This document shows, piece by piece, positions 50,903 through 57,720 of a stretch of DNA of 64,000 nt; position 1 is the first letter of the stretch; each line of letters starts with the position of its first letter. This DNA comes from JANLSE01 sp038214135 (GTDB lineage Bacteria; Chloroflexota; Chloroflexia; Chloroflexales; Roseiflexaceae). The DNA lies in assembly GCA_038214135.1 (NCBI GenBank), contig JBBQSD010000015.1, forward strand, positions 1-64,000, written 5' to 3'. The position numbers were made by a program, and so were the translations under genes. The notes beneath the pieces were generated by a model. It saw nothing but the letters and a program-made list of their open reading frames with translations, did no database searches and was not told the origin of the DNA.

Positions 50903-52909
50903 TTACAGCAGCGCCTTGATCTCCTCGGCGGCCTTGCGCGTCATCCCTGGGAGTGCAGCAATCTGTTCGACGGATGCGGCGCGGATGCCATCGAGCGATC
51001 CAAAGGCCTTCAGCAGCGCACGGCGGCGTGTCGGCCCAACACCCGGAATGTCTTCGAGGGTTGAACGAATGGCGGATTTGCTGCGCAAACTGCGATGATA
51101 CTGCTTGGCATAGCGATCGGTTTCCTCGTCGATTGTCTGAACGAGCCGCAGCGCGGCGCTATCGCGTTTGAGGATGATCAATTCTGTCGCACCAGGCAAT
51201 AATAAATCAAAGCGATCGCGGTTGAGCCCTTTGACCACCCCGGCTATTGGGATTCGATCAAAATTTAGTTCACGCAGGACATCGATAGCTCCGTTGAGCT
51301 GGCCGATTCCGCCATCGATCAGGATCAGATCGGGTAGTTCGGCCCAGGATTCATCGGCGGCAGTTTCTTTGGGTGTTTTTGCGTCAACAGGAACCTGCAC
51401 CTGTTCTTCGGCAATCGCCTGCTGATCTTCTGTAGCATCTGGTGGACTCGCGTCGGTGGCCCATTGGCGGTCGTCCTCGCCCAATAATTCTGCTGCACGT
51501 TTGAAGCGCCGCCGCACAATCTCCTGGATCGATGCGACATCATTGGCACCCTCGACGGTTTTGATCTTGAATTTGCGATAGGCGCTCTTTTTTGGCTCGC
51601 CCTGTTCGAACACAACCATCGCGCCAACCGAATTGGTCCCCTGCGTGTTAGAAACATCATAGCACTCGATCCGACCAGGCATCGCTTCCAGCCCCAGCAG
51701 ATCACGGATTTCGGCCAAGCTGGCAACGGCTTTTTGTTCGCTATTGAGCCATTGCAGGCGCAGTTCTTCCAGGCGTTGGCGCGCATTCTGAGCGGCAAGC
51801 TCAACAAGCGCCCGTTTTTCGCCACGCCTCGGCACCTGGATCTCGACTTTATGGCCGCCCTTTTCGGAGAGCCAGCGCTCGATGATCATTGGTTCTTCGA
51901 CAAAATCGGCCAGCAGCAGATTGGGTGGCACCTGCGCTGCCGTATCATAGAACTGGGTCAGGAACGAACTGAGCACCTGGCCATCGTCCTCGCCCTCGGT
52001 ATTCTGCAGCGCAAATGGTTCCGAGCCGATCAGCTTGCCGCCGCGAATATAGAAGACCTGCACGACTGCCGAGCCATCTTCGCGGGCCAGCGCAATCACA
52101 TCCTGATCGGTTGCAACCGTGCGCAGCACCGTCTGGCGTTCGGTGATCTGTTGAATGTCGCGGATCTGATCGCGGATGTAGCCAGCCCGTTCGAAGGCCA
52201 GATTCTCGGCGGCTTGCTCCATGCTGCGCTTCAAATCACGGATGATCTGGTCGGTCTTGCCATCAAGGAAGCGACAGGCCGCTTCGATGGCCTGGCGGTA
52301 TTCATTACGCTCGATCAGTTCTGGCACACACGGCCCCAGGCAGCGTTTGATATCATAGTACATGCAGGGCTTGCCACGCTTGCGATGGCGGCTAAACTTT
52401 TCTTCGGCACAATCGAATGGTGGCCGAAAGGCGAACAGCCGGTTCAGTTCACGCAGGGTGCGCCGCACCGTGCCAGCACTGGAGTATGGCCCAAAATAGC
52501 GTGAGCCATCCTGAATGACTTTACGGGCGATCATGACCCGCGGCCAGGGTTCGTGCAGCGTGACCCGAATATATGGGTAGGATTTATCGTCCTTGAGTAG
52601 CACATTATATTTCGGGCGATGCTCCTTGATCAAGTTCATTTCGAGCAGCAACGCCTCAAGTTCCGTGTTGGTCAGAATTGTCTCAAAATTGGCGATCTGC
52701 GAGACCATACGGCGGGTTTTTGAACTGAGGCCGCGTGGTGCGCCAAAATATGAGCGCATGCGATCACGCAGGCTCTTGCTCTTGCCAACATACAGAATCG
52801 TGTTGGCTGAATCCTTCCAGATATACACGCCAGGGCTCTGCGGCACAATCTTCAGCCGCTCCTCGAACGCCTCTGGGTTTTCGATGGCCGTGTAGGTTAA
52901 ATCGGGCAT
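50903..52909 (-). CDS. uvrC: Excinuclease ABC subunit C
   Basis: A 668-residue UvrC, the dual-incision nuclease of nucleotide excision repair. The GIY-YIG domain is seen as SPGVYIWKDSANTILYVGKS, the UVR motif as MEQAAENLAFERAGYIRDQI, the RNase H-like C-terminal nuclease region includes RIECYDVSNTQGTNSVGAMV and LILIDGGIGQLN, and a helix-hairpin-helix pair (DIPGVGPTRRRALLKAFGSL, ALPGMTRKAAEEIKA) ends it. It has an acidic insertion of about 50 residues before LPDLILIDGG. The frame is open 112 codons more at the start, but that is tandem repeat sequence; MPDLTYTAIEN is the right N-terminus. Confidence 0.95.
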   Translation of the reverse strand: MPDLTYTAIENPEAFEERLKIVPQSPGVYIWKDSANTILYVGKSKSLRDRMRSYFGAPRGLSSKTRRMVSQIANFETILTNTELEALLLEMNLIKEHRPKYNVLLKDDKSYPYIRVTLHEPWPRVMIARKVIQDGSRYFGPYSSAGTVRRTLRELNRLFAFRPPFDCAEEKFSRHRKRGKPCMYYDIKRCLGPCVPELIERNEYRQAIEAACRFLDGKTDQIIRDLKRSMEQAAENLAFERAGYIRDQIRDIQQITERQTVLRTVATDQDVIALAREDGSAVVQVFYIRGGKLIGSEPFALQNTEGEDDGQVLSSFLTQFYDTAAQVPPNLLLADFVEEPMIIERWLSEKGGHKVEIQVPRRGEKRALVELAAQNARQRLEELRLQWLNSEQKAVASLAEIRDLLGLEAMPGRIECYDVSNTQGTNSVGAMVVFEQGEPKKSAYRKFKIKTVEGANDVASIQEIVRRRFKRAAELLGEDDRQWATDASPPDATEDQQAIAEEQVQVPVDAKTPKETAADESWAELPDLILIDGGIGQLNGAIDVLRELNFDRIPIAGVVKGLNRDRFDLLLPGATELIILKRDSAALRLVQTIDEETDRYAKQYHRSLRSKSAIRSTLEDIPGVGPTRRRALLKAFGSLDGIRAASVEQIAALPGMTRKAAEEIKALL

Positions 52910-53008
52910 GCTATCCTTGATAGGGTGATGACGTGACCAGGTGACAAATGCTATAGTAGCACAGGTGTCTGAAATTATACAACTTGGGCGACAATGGCCT
53001 TGTGCTGC

Positions 53009-53260
53009 CCAATGTGGGCGAACACGCGGTTCGCCCCTACGCCATGATCGGCATGGGCAATGTGGGCGAACACGAGCAATGTGGGCGAACACGAGCAATG
53101 TGGGCGAACACGAGCAATGTGGGCGAACACGCGGTTCGCGCCTACACATGGATGGGCATGGGCAATGTGGGCGAACACGAGCAATGTGGGCGAACACGCG
53201 GTTCGCGCCTACATATGGATGGGCACGGGCAATGTGGGCGAACACGCGGTTCGCCTACAT
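53009..53260. repeat. Tandem array of 19-bp CAATGTGGGCGAACACG units
   Basis: Eight copies of CAATGTGGGCGAACACG at 53009, 53058, 53077, 53096, 53115, 53163, 53182 and 53230. Neighbours are 19 bases apart; four copies are followed by CGGTTCGCSCCTAC, which forms a hairpin with the GGGCGAAC. A longer period of about 67 bases is visible. It fills the region between divergent uvrC and thiN. Confidence 0.8.
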
Positions 53261-53267
53261 ATGGATC

Positions 53268-53276
53268 TGCTATACT
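53268..53276 (+). promoter_or_regulatory. Extended -10 of thiN
   Basis: TGCTATACT, a TGn-extended -10, ending 41 bases before the thiamine pyrophosphokinase ATG. It lies right at the edge of the tandem array. No -35 match at the usual distance. Confidence 0.45.
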
Positions 53277-53317
53277 GCCACCTGACATATAAGCCTTTGT
53301 CGGTGTTATGGAGCCAC

Positions 53318-53983
53318 ATGCACGCTGTGATTGTTGCCAATGCCCCAGATCTCGACCCAACGCCCTATCTTGAGCGCATTCGGGATGCAGAACTGGTGAT
53401 CGCTGCCGATGGTGGTGCCCTGCCGCTGCTGTGGTCGAATATTATTCCACAGATCGTAATTGGTGATCTGGATTCGCTTGATCCAGGGGCGCAGGCGGAT
53501 CTCGTGGCTCGTGGAGCGAAATTGCGTTCGTTTCCACGCGCCAAGGACGAGACGGACCTGGAGTTGGCCTTGTTGTATGCTGTCGAGCGTGGGGCACTGG
53601 TGATCGATGTGATTGGCGCAGTCGGCGGGCGCTGGGATCATACCCTGGCCAATGTGGCAATGTTGGCAATGCCAGAATTACGTGGCAGGCAGGTACGATT
53701 GCTTGCTGAACAGCAGGTGTTGTTCCTAGTTCGCGATCAGGCCGATCTGCCTGGCAGCCATGGCGATACGCTCTCGCTTATTCCGCTGACAGCCGAAGTC
53801 CATGGGATCACAACCCGTGGGCTATTGTACCCCTTGGAAGATGCAACGCTGTATTTTGAACGGGCGCGTGGCATCAGTAATGTATTGCTCGATCCACCTG
53901 GGCGAGTTGAGTTGCGCGATGGCCTGTTGCTTGTCGTTCAACACGATGATGGTGGGGCGTATCAGTGGCGGGGGGGAGCGTAG
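53318..53983 (+). CDS. thiN: Thiamine pyrophosphokinase
   Basis: A 221-residue enzyme that converts thiamine and ATP to thiamine diphosphate. Seen: LVIAADGGALPLLW, PQIVIGDLDSL, FPRAKDETDLELAL, and IGAVGGRWDHTLANVAMLA, all typical catalytic and substrate motifs. Its C-terminal barrel (GDTLSLIPLTAEVHGITTRG) binds thiamine at the dimer interface. The frame is open upstream through the tandem array, but MHAVIVANAPDLDP is the expected start. Confidence 0.9.
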   Translation: MHAVIVANAPDLDPTPYLERIRDAELVIAADGGALPLLWSNIIPQIVIGDLDSLDPGAQADLVARGAKLRSFPRAKDETDLELALLYAVERGALVIDVIGAVGGRWDHTLANVAMLAMPELRGRQVRLLAEQQVLFLVRDQADLPGSHGDTLSLIPLTAEVHGITTRGLLYPLEDATLYFERARGISNVLLDPPGRVELRDGLLLVVQHDDGGAYQWRGGA

Positions 53984-54000
53984 GAGACAGGAGACAGGAG

Positions 54001-54136
54001 AGAGCTCTCAGCCGTCAGCCATCAGCCGTCAGCTTTTTGGCGCAATGAAAGGTTCGTTCTCTCACTGTAACGGCTGCTATTTATACAAACGTCCATTGTT
54101 AGATACCTGAAAGCTGAGAGCTGAGAGCTGAAAGCT
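54001..54136. repeat. Element with inverted TCAGCTY heptamer arms, copy A
   Basis: Left arm 54001-54034 has CTCAGCCGTCAGCC-type heptamers; right arm 54107-54136 has CTGAAAG and CTGAGAG units, inverted. The 70-base core includes TTATACAAACGTCCATTG and aligns with that of the element at 54669. Just before it lie GGAGACA heptamers (53983-54001). Confidence 0.75.
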
Positions 54137-54142
54137 ATTCTT

Positions 54143-54151
54143 TGGTACAAT
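54143..54151 (+). promoter_or_regulatory. Extended -10 before the small membrane protein gene
   Basis: TGGTACAAT, same as at 4654 on the other strand. It begins seven bases after the right arm of copy A and lies about 47 bases before the ATG at 54198. No clear -35. Confidence 0.35.
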
Positions 54152-54197
54152 GCAACCATACACACCAATAGATATAACGCGATGATCGGAATAGCAT

Positions 54198-54662
54198 ATG
54201 CGTAATCCACGAAGCTGGACTTCACTGCTTGGCTGGGCAATCTTCGGGTTGGTTCTGGCGGGCGGCCCAATTCTTAATCTGCTCCAGAGTGTGACGGGCA
54301 TACAGTTTCCGTCATTTACCCTGCCAGTGATTATTGCGCTACTCATGCTTGTCAGCGCGATTTCTTCGGTTGGGCGAGTGGCGCGTGGCGATCAGCGCAA
54401 TGTGCCGCCATTACCGCCAGCAGTGGATGGCGCAAACTTGCCACGCTTTGGCCCGAGCCCATCGCGGATGCCACCGCCGGTTGCTTTGGCACCGCCAACA
54501 ATGCCCTTCCCGGCAGATACCATTCCGCCACTCATGGATCGCCCGAATGAACTGAATGCGCCACGCTTCGAGCCAGTTATCAATCTGCCATTGATCCTAC
54601 TCGGGATTGTTGGCCTGATTGTGCTGGGCTTGGTTGGCGTGGTGCTGTTCGCAAATCCGTGA
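54198..54662 (+). CDS. Hypothetical membrane protein with proline-rich loop
   Basis: A 154-residue protein: two N-terminal membrane helices (WAIFGLVLAGGPILNLL, FTLPVIIALLMLVSAIS), a proline-rich soluble segment (residues 68-120, with LPPAVDGANLPRFGPSPSR), and a C-terminal helix (LPLILLGIVGLIVLGLVGVV). No family is recognised. It is framed on both sides by the heptamer-armed elements at 54001 and 54669. Confidence 0.6.
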   Translation: MRNPRSWTSLLGWAIFGLVLAGGPILNLLQSVTGIQFPSFTLPVIIALLMLVSAISSVGRVARGDQRNVPPLPPAVDGANLPRFGPSPSRMPPPVALAPPTMPFPADTIPPLMDRPNELNAPRFEPVINLPLILLGIVGLIVLGLVGVVLFANP

Positions 54663-54668
54663 GTAGCA

Positions 54669-54812
54669 AGCTCTCAGCGATCAGCTGTCAGCTTGTTCGG
54701 TGCAGGTACAGCGTTCGTGCTGTCACAATAAGGCCTGTTGTTTGTACAAACATCTATTGATCGAATGCTGAAAGCTGAATGCTGAAAGCTAAAAAGCTGA
54801 ATGCTGAAAGCT
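54669..54812. repeat. Element with inverted TCAGCTY heptamer arms, copy B
   Basis: Left arm 54669-54693, right arm 54768-54812 (CTGAAAG/CTGAATG units). Core contains GTTTGTACAAACATCTATTG, matching copy A in sequence and position. It ends 10 bases before the methyltransferase ATG, which has no other visible ribosome site. Confidence 0.75.
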
Positions 54813-54822
54813 ATACACTTCT

Positions 54823-55584
54823 ATGACACACTACGATCCAATTGCGCGCTTCTATGATGCCGACCACGCCGATTTTGATGACGACCTGCCCTTCTACAGG
54901 GAACTGGCGCGGCGAAGTGGTGATCCCATTCTCGAAGCCATGTGCGGCAGTGGCCGCCTGCTTGTGCCGCTCGCGCAGGCTGGCCGCAGGATCACTGGGA
55001 TTGATACATCGGGGGAAATGCTGGCATTGGCTCAGGAACGATTGGCTGCTCAGGGTTTGGTGGGGCGAGCAACACTGATCGAGGGTGATGTGCGTGTGCC
55101 GATTGCTGGTGGCCCGTATGCCATAGCAATGATTGCACTGAATTCATTCATGCATTTGGTGAATACCGCAGAACAGATCGCGGTGCTAAAGAATATGCAT
55201 GCGGCATTGCGGCCCGGCGGTTTGCTGGCACTCGATCTGTTCAATCCAAATCCACGCCTGCTGGCCGAATATGATAACGAACTGGTGTTTGATAAGGCCT
55301 TCACGCTGGCCGATGGAACGCGGGTGCAGAAGTTTGTTGCCCAGCAGATTGAGGCGGCATCGCAGATCAACCATGTAACGTTTATTTATGATGAGCTGAG
55401 CCAGGAAGGGTTTGTGAAACGCCATACCGCGCCATTTCGCATGCGTTGGGTCTATCGCTATGAACTCGAACATCTGCTGGCTAGAACCGGGTTTCAGCTC
55501 GAAAGCCTGTATGGCAATTATGATCTCGATGAGTATCGCAGCGATAGCGATATTCTACTGGCTGTTGCACGGCGGGTTGAATAA
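54823..55584 (+). CDS. Class I SAM-dependent methyltransferase
   Basis: A 253-residue methyltransferase. Motif I is PILEAMCGSGRLLVPLAQAG, motif II ITGIDTSGEMLALAQERL, then IEGDVRVPIAGGPYAIAMIA and LRPGGLLALDLFNPNPR. The C-terminal part (RMRWVYRYELEHLLARTGFQ) is as in small-molecule methyltransferases. Substrate unknown. The ATG follows the heptamer arm directly. Confidence 0.87.
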   Translation: MTHYDPIARFYDADHADFDDDLPFYRELARRSGDPILEAMCGSGRLLVPLAQAGRRITGIDTSGEMLALAQERLAAQGLVGRATLIEGDVRVPIAGGPYAIAMIALNSFMHLVNTAEQIAVLKNMHAALRPGGLLALDLFNPNPRLLAEYDNELVFDKAFTLADGTRVQKFVAQQIEAASQINHVTFIYDELSQEGFVKRHTAPFRMRWVYRYELEHLLARTGFQLESLYGNYDLDEYRSDSDILLAVARRVE

Positions 55585-55609
55585 ACACTTCTATCGTTCG
55601 TTGGTCCGA

Positions 55610-55638
55610 TTGACAACCGGGCATGGCGCGCATACACT
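55610..55638 (+). promoter_or_regulatory. Sigma-70-type promoter before a small ORF
   Basis: TTGACA (55610-55615), a 17-base spacer and TACACT (55633-55638). One of the best promoter matches in the window. It precedes the 24-codon ORF at 55679 with a leader of about 35 bases. Confidence 0.6.
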
Positions 55639-55678
55639 CATATCTGAGTTGCCGTTTGATATGAAAGGAGGTGCAACA

Positions 55679-55753
55679 ATGGCTCGAACATCCTCAACTG
55701 ACTCAGGGTTGCACCGCGTCAACGGCTTGCTTGCTCGCCCTCACTCTGTGTAA
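55679..55753 (+). CDS. Possible 24-residue peptide
   Basis: ATG to TAA, encoding MARTSSTDSGLHRVNGLLAR plus PHSV. A near-perfect AAAGGAGGTG lies 5 bases before the ATG, and a consensus-like promoter lies upstream. No family is recognised. It could be a leader peptide, a small protein, or an inactivated gene start. About 225 bases of repeat-bearing DNA separate it from the TPR gene. Confidence 0.45.
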   Translation: MARTSSTDSGLHRVNGLLARPHSV

Positions 55754-55779
55754 CCTCTCGGCTGTTCCAATTACATTTT

Positions 55780-55850
55780 ATAGCAATCCTACCGGATTTG
55801 TAAAAGGTGGGGATTTCTTTTGGGCTATGCCCCAAACCCCCGGCGTTTAC
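55780..55850. repeat. One-ended copy of the ATAGCAATCC element
   Basis: ATAGCAATCCTACCGGAT, then GTGGGGATTTCTTTTGGGC, a TATGCCC hairpin and CCCCCGGCG, following the same plan as the MITE-like element at 33911. The right terminal repeat is not found. It lies between the small ORF and the TPR gene. Confidence 0.55.
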
Positions 55851-55978
55851 AACTCACATGGGAATGCTCTCGCTGGTTGCGCGCTGTGAGCGCATCCGGC
55901 AGCTTATTGTTATACCCTGGCGCATCGCCACATCGGTATGATTTCGTGTGCGTTGTGCGCCATATCACGAAAGGCTGT

Positions 55979-56965
55979 ATGAGTACATCATTGATATCGA
56001 CTGATACACTTGCTCAGGCGCAAGCGGCGCTTGCTGCTGATCCAACAAATGCCAGCTTGCATGCCGAGCTGGGGATGGCCTATTTTTATCTGGATCGCTA
56101 TAACGAAGCGTTTGCGGCATTCCAGCAAGCGCTCGCCCTCAATCCAGATGATGTCGTCGCCCATAATGGTGTTGGGCGGGTGTATTACCATCTTGGCCCA
56201 CCAGAGGCGGCGATTGCGGCATACACGCGGGCAATCACCATCGATCCACAGTTTGTACCGGGCTATTGGGGCTTGGGCATTCTGTACTTTGCCCAGCTTG
56301 GCCTGTATGACCAGGCGTTGGCGATATTTCAGCAGGGATTGGAGCGTAATCCACAGGAGGTTGGATTCTATGATGGCATTGGCCAAACCTATGCGCGCGC
56401 GGGTCATTTTGATCAGGCAATCGCTACCTACAACATGGTGGCCGAGCTTGTGCCAACCGATCCGTCAGCGGATGTCAATCTAAGCATTATCAATCTGCAT
56501 CTGGGACAGTATTCGGCAGCGTTGGCAGCCATGCAACATGCAATCATACTTGCACCAGAGCATGCATGGCAGTATCGTGTGCTTGGATTTATTCATGATC
56601 GAATGGAATCTGCTGAACAAGCAGTGATTGAACTGGAGCGAGCAGTTTCACTTGACCCAAGCGATTATGAGGCACATGGCGGTTTGGCACGCGCCTATCG
56701 AGTCGTTGGGCGGTCTGTCGCGGCGCAAGAATCCGAAGCACGAGGTCGGCCACTCGCAGAGCAGGAGGATGAGTATGCCCAGGCCTGCTTTGAATCGGTG
56801 ATCGGCAATCTGGACGCAGCGGTCGATCTGCTTGAGATTGCGTTGGCGCGCAAGCAACTCACCGCAGGATGGGCGCGGATCGACCCTGAGTTTGTATTTC
56901 TCCAGGATCATCCACGCTATCAGGCGTTGCTGGACCTCTACAGCGAAGTGACGCGTGAGAAGTGA
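55979..56965 (+). CDS. TPR-repeat protein
   Basis: A 328-residue protein made of about seven tetratricopeptide repeats, for example AELGMAYFYLDRYNEAFAAF, AHNGVGRVYYHLGPPEAAIA, YWGLGILYFAQLGLYDQALA and YDGIGQTYARAGHFDQAIAT. The C-terminal 70 residues (LLEIALARKQLTAGWARIDP...FLQDHPRYQALLDLY) resemble those of TPR adaptor proteins. It should mediate protein contacts; partner unknown. AAAGG lies about 6 bases before the ATG at 55979; the longer frame upstream runs through repeat DNA. Confidence 0.85.
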   Translation: MSTSLISTDTLAQAQAALAADPTNASLHAELGMAYFYLDRYNEAFAAFQQALALNPDDVVAHNGVGRVYYHLGPPEAAIAAYTRAITIDPQFVPGYWGLGILYFAQLGLYDQALAIFQQGLERNPQEVGFYDGIGQTYARAGHFDQAIATYNMVAELVPTDPSADVNLSIINLHLGQYSAALAAMQHAIILAPEHAWQYRVLGFIHDRMESAEQAVIELERAVSLDPSDYEAHGGLARAYRVVGRSVAAQESEARGRPLAEQEDEYAQACFESVIGNLDAAVDLLEIALARKQLTAGWARIDPEFVFLQDHPRYQALLDLYSEVTREK

Positions 56966-57082
56966 CGTGTGACGAGTATGAGGCGCATCAGAATGCTATC
57001 GCCCATGGATCAGCGTAATCAATCATTCTGCACTTCGCTCTAGCTACGATGGGGCGTATGCGCTACGCTCCATCGCCTTTTG

Positions 57083-57117
57083 CTCACCTATCTCCCATTG
57101 GGGGATGGGTGAGGGGC
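57083..57117. repeat. CTCACC palindrome forming the end of the kinase gene
   Basis: CTCACCTATCTCCCATTGGG followed by GGATGGGTGAGGGG. It includes the stop codon and the last 10 or so codons of the minus-strand kinase gene. Confidence 0.6.
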
Positions 57118-57572
57118 ACCAGTTCATCGGCGAATGGCGGCTGAAACCAGGATAACCACAAATCCAACTGTTCTTCGGTGACAACAAATGTGCCTGGTGG
57201 CAGGTTGGCGTTGCGCTTCGATAAGCGCGACCAGAGTTCATCACGGGTAACATTGAGAAAGTACAGCTCGACTCGCGCACCCAATGCTTCGGCCTGTGCC
57301 CGATAGTGCATGCGTTCCGCGCGTGACCAAAAGCCCCATTCGAGAATGACATCGCTGCCGAGTGTGAGCACCCTGGTTGCAACATCCCATTGCACTGCTT
57401 CAACTGGCGAACGTAATCGATCAAGCTCGGCTATATCCGAGGCATCCGCTAATATGGCCGCGATCCATTCATCTGGCGATAGGCGTAGTGCTGGTCGGGA
57501 TTGTTCAAGCTGCCTGGCTAGCGTTGTCTTGCCTGATCCAGGTAAACCACAGATCAGCATGAGCGTTGCCAT
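57084..57572 (-). CDS. Small P-loop kinase, zeta-toxin-like
   Basis: A 162-residue P-loop protein. Walker A is ICGLPGSGKTTLARQL; the DEWIAAIL region and VILEWGFWSRAERMHYRAQA fit the AAA_33/zeta-toxin-like group of small-molecule or nucleotide kinases. Substrate unknown, and no antitoxin is nearby. The ATG with AGAGGA upstream begins MATLMLICG; the frame is open 30 codons more. The last residues (VPLTHPPMGDR) are encoded by a CCCTCACCC...CCCAATGGGAGA palindrome (57083-57117), so the natural C-terminus may have been replaced. Confidence 0.8.
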   Translation of the reverse strand: MATLMLICGLPGSGKTTLARQLEQSRPALRLSPDEWIAAILADASDIAELDRLRSPVEAVQWDVATRVLTLGSDVILEWGFWSRAERMHYRAQAEALGARVELYFLNVTRDELWSRLSKRNANLPPGTFVVTEEQLDLWLSWFQPPFADELVPLTHPPMGDR

Positions 57573-57632
57573 GGGTGTTCCTCTATCTGCTGATTGAGCG
57601 ATTGTTGGATTAACCGAGGGCTGCTGCGAATT

Positions 57633-57641
57633 TGTTATACT
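57633..57641 (+). promoter_or_regulatory. Extended -10 before the large membrane protein gene
   Basis: TGTTATACT, a TGn-extended -10, 80 bases before the ATG at 57721. It lies inside the upstream part of the divergent kinase gene's leader. No -35 match. Confidence 0.35.
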
Positions 57642-57720
57642 AGCTGTGAAGAAACACACCATATGGTGCGCCAGATACGACTCTCGAGGATGCTGAAGCT
57701 CTTATGAATTGGATGATAGT

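Noticed and set aside
52910..53245. N-terminal extension of UvrC by 112 residues
   Set aside because: It is the translated 19-bp tandem array and its flanks; UvrC family proteins begin at the MPDLTYT start.
53009..53260. CRISPR array
   Set aside because: Units are directly tandem at 19 bases without unique spacers, and no cas genes are present.
53060..53317. N-terminal extension of thiamine pyrophosphokinase
   Set aside because: It is repeat DNA read in frame; the enzyme begins at MHAVIVAN and an extended -10 lies inside the extension.
57084..57572. Toxin-antitoxin module
   Set aside because: The kinase resembles zeta toxins only in the P-loop region and no antitoxin-like gene adjoins it.
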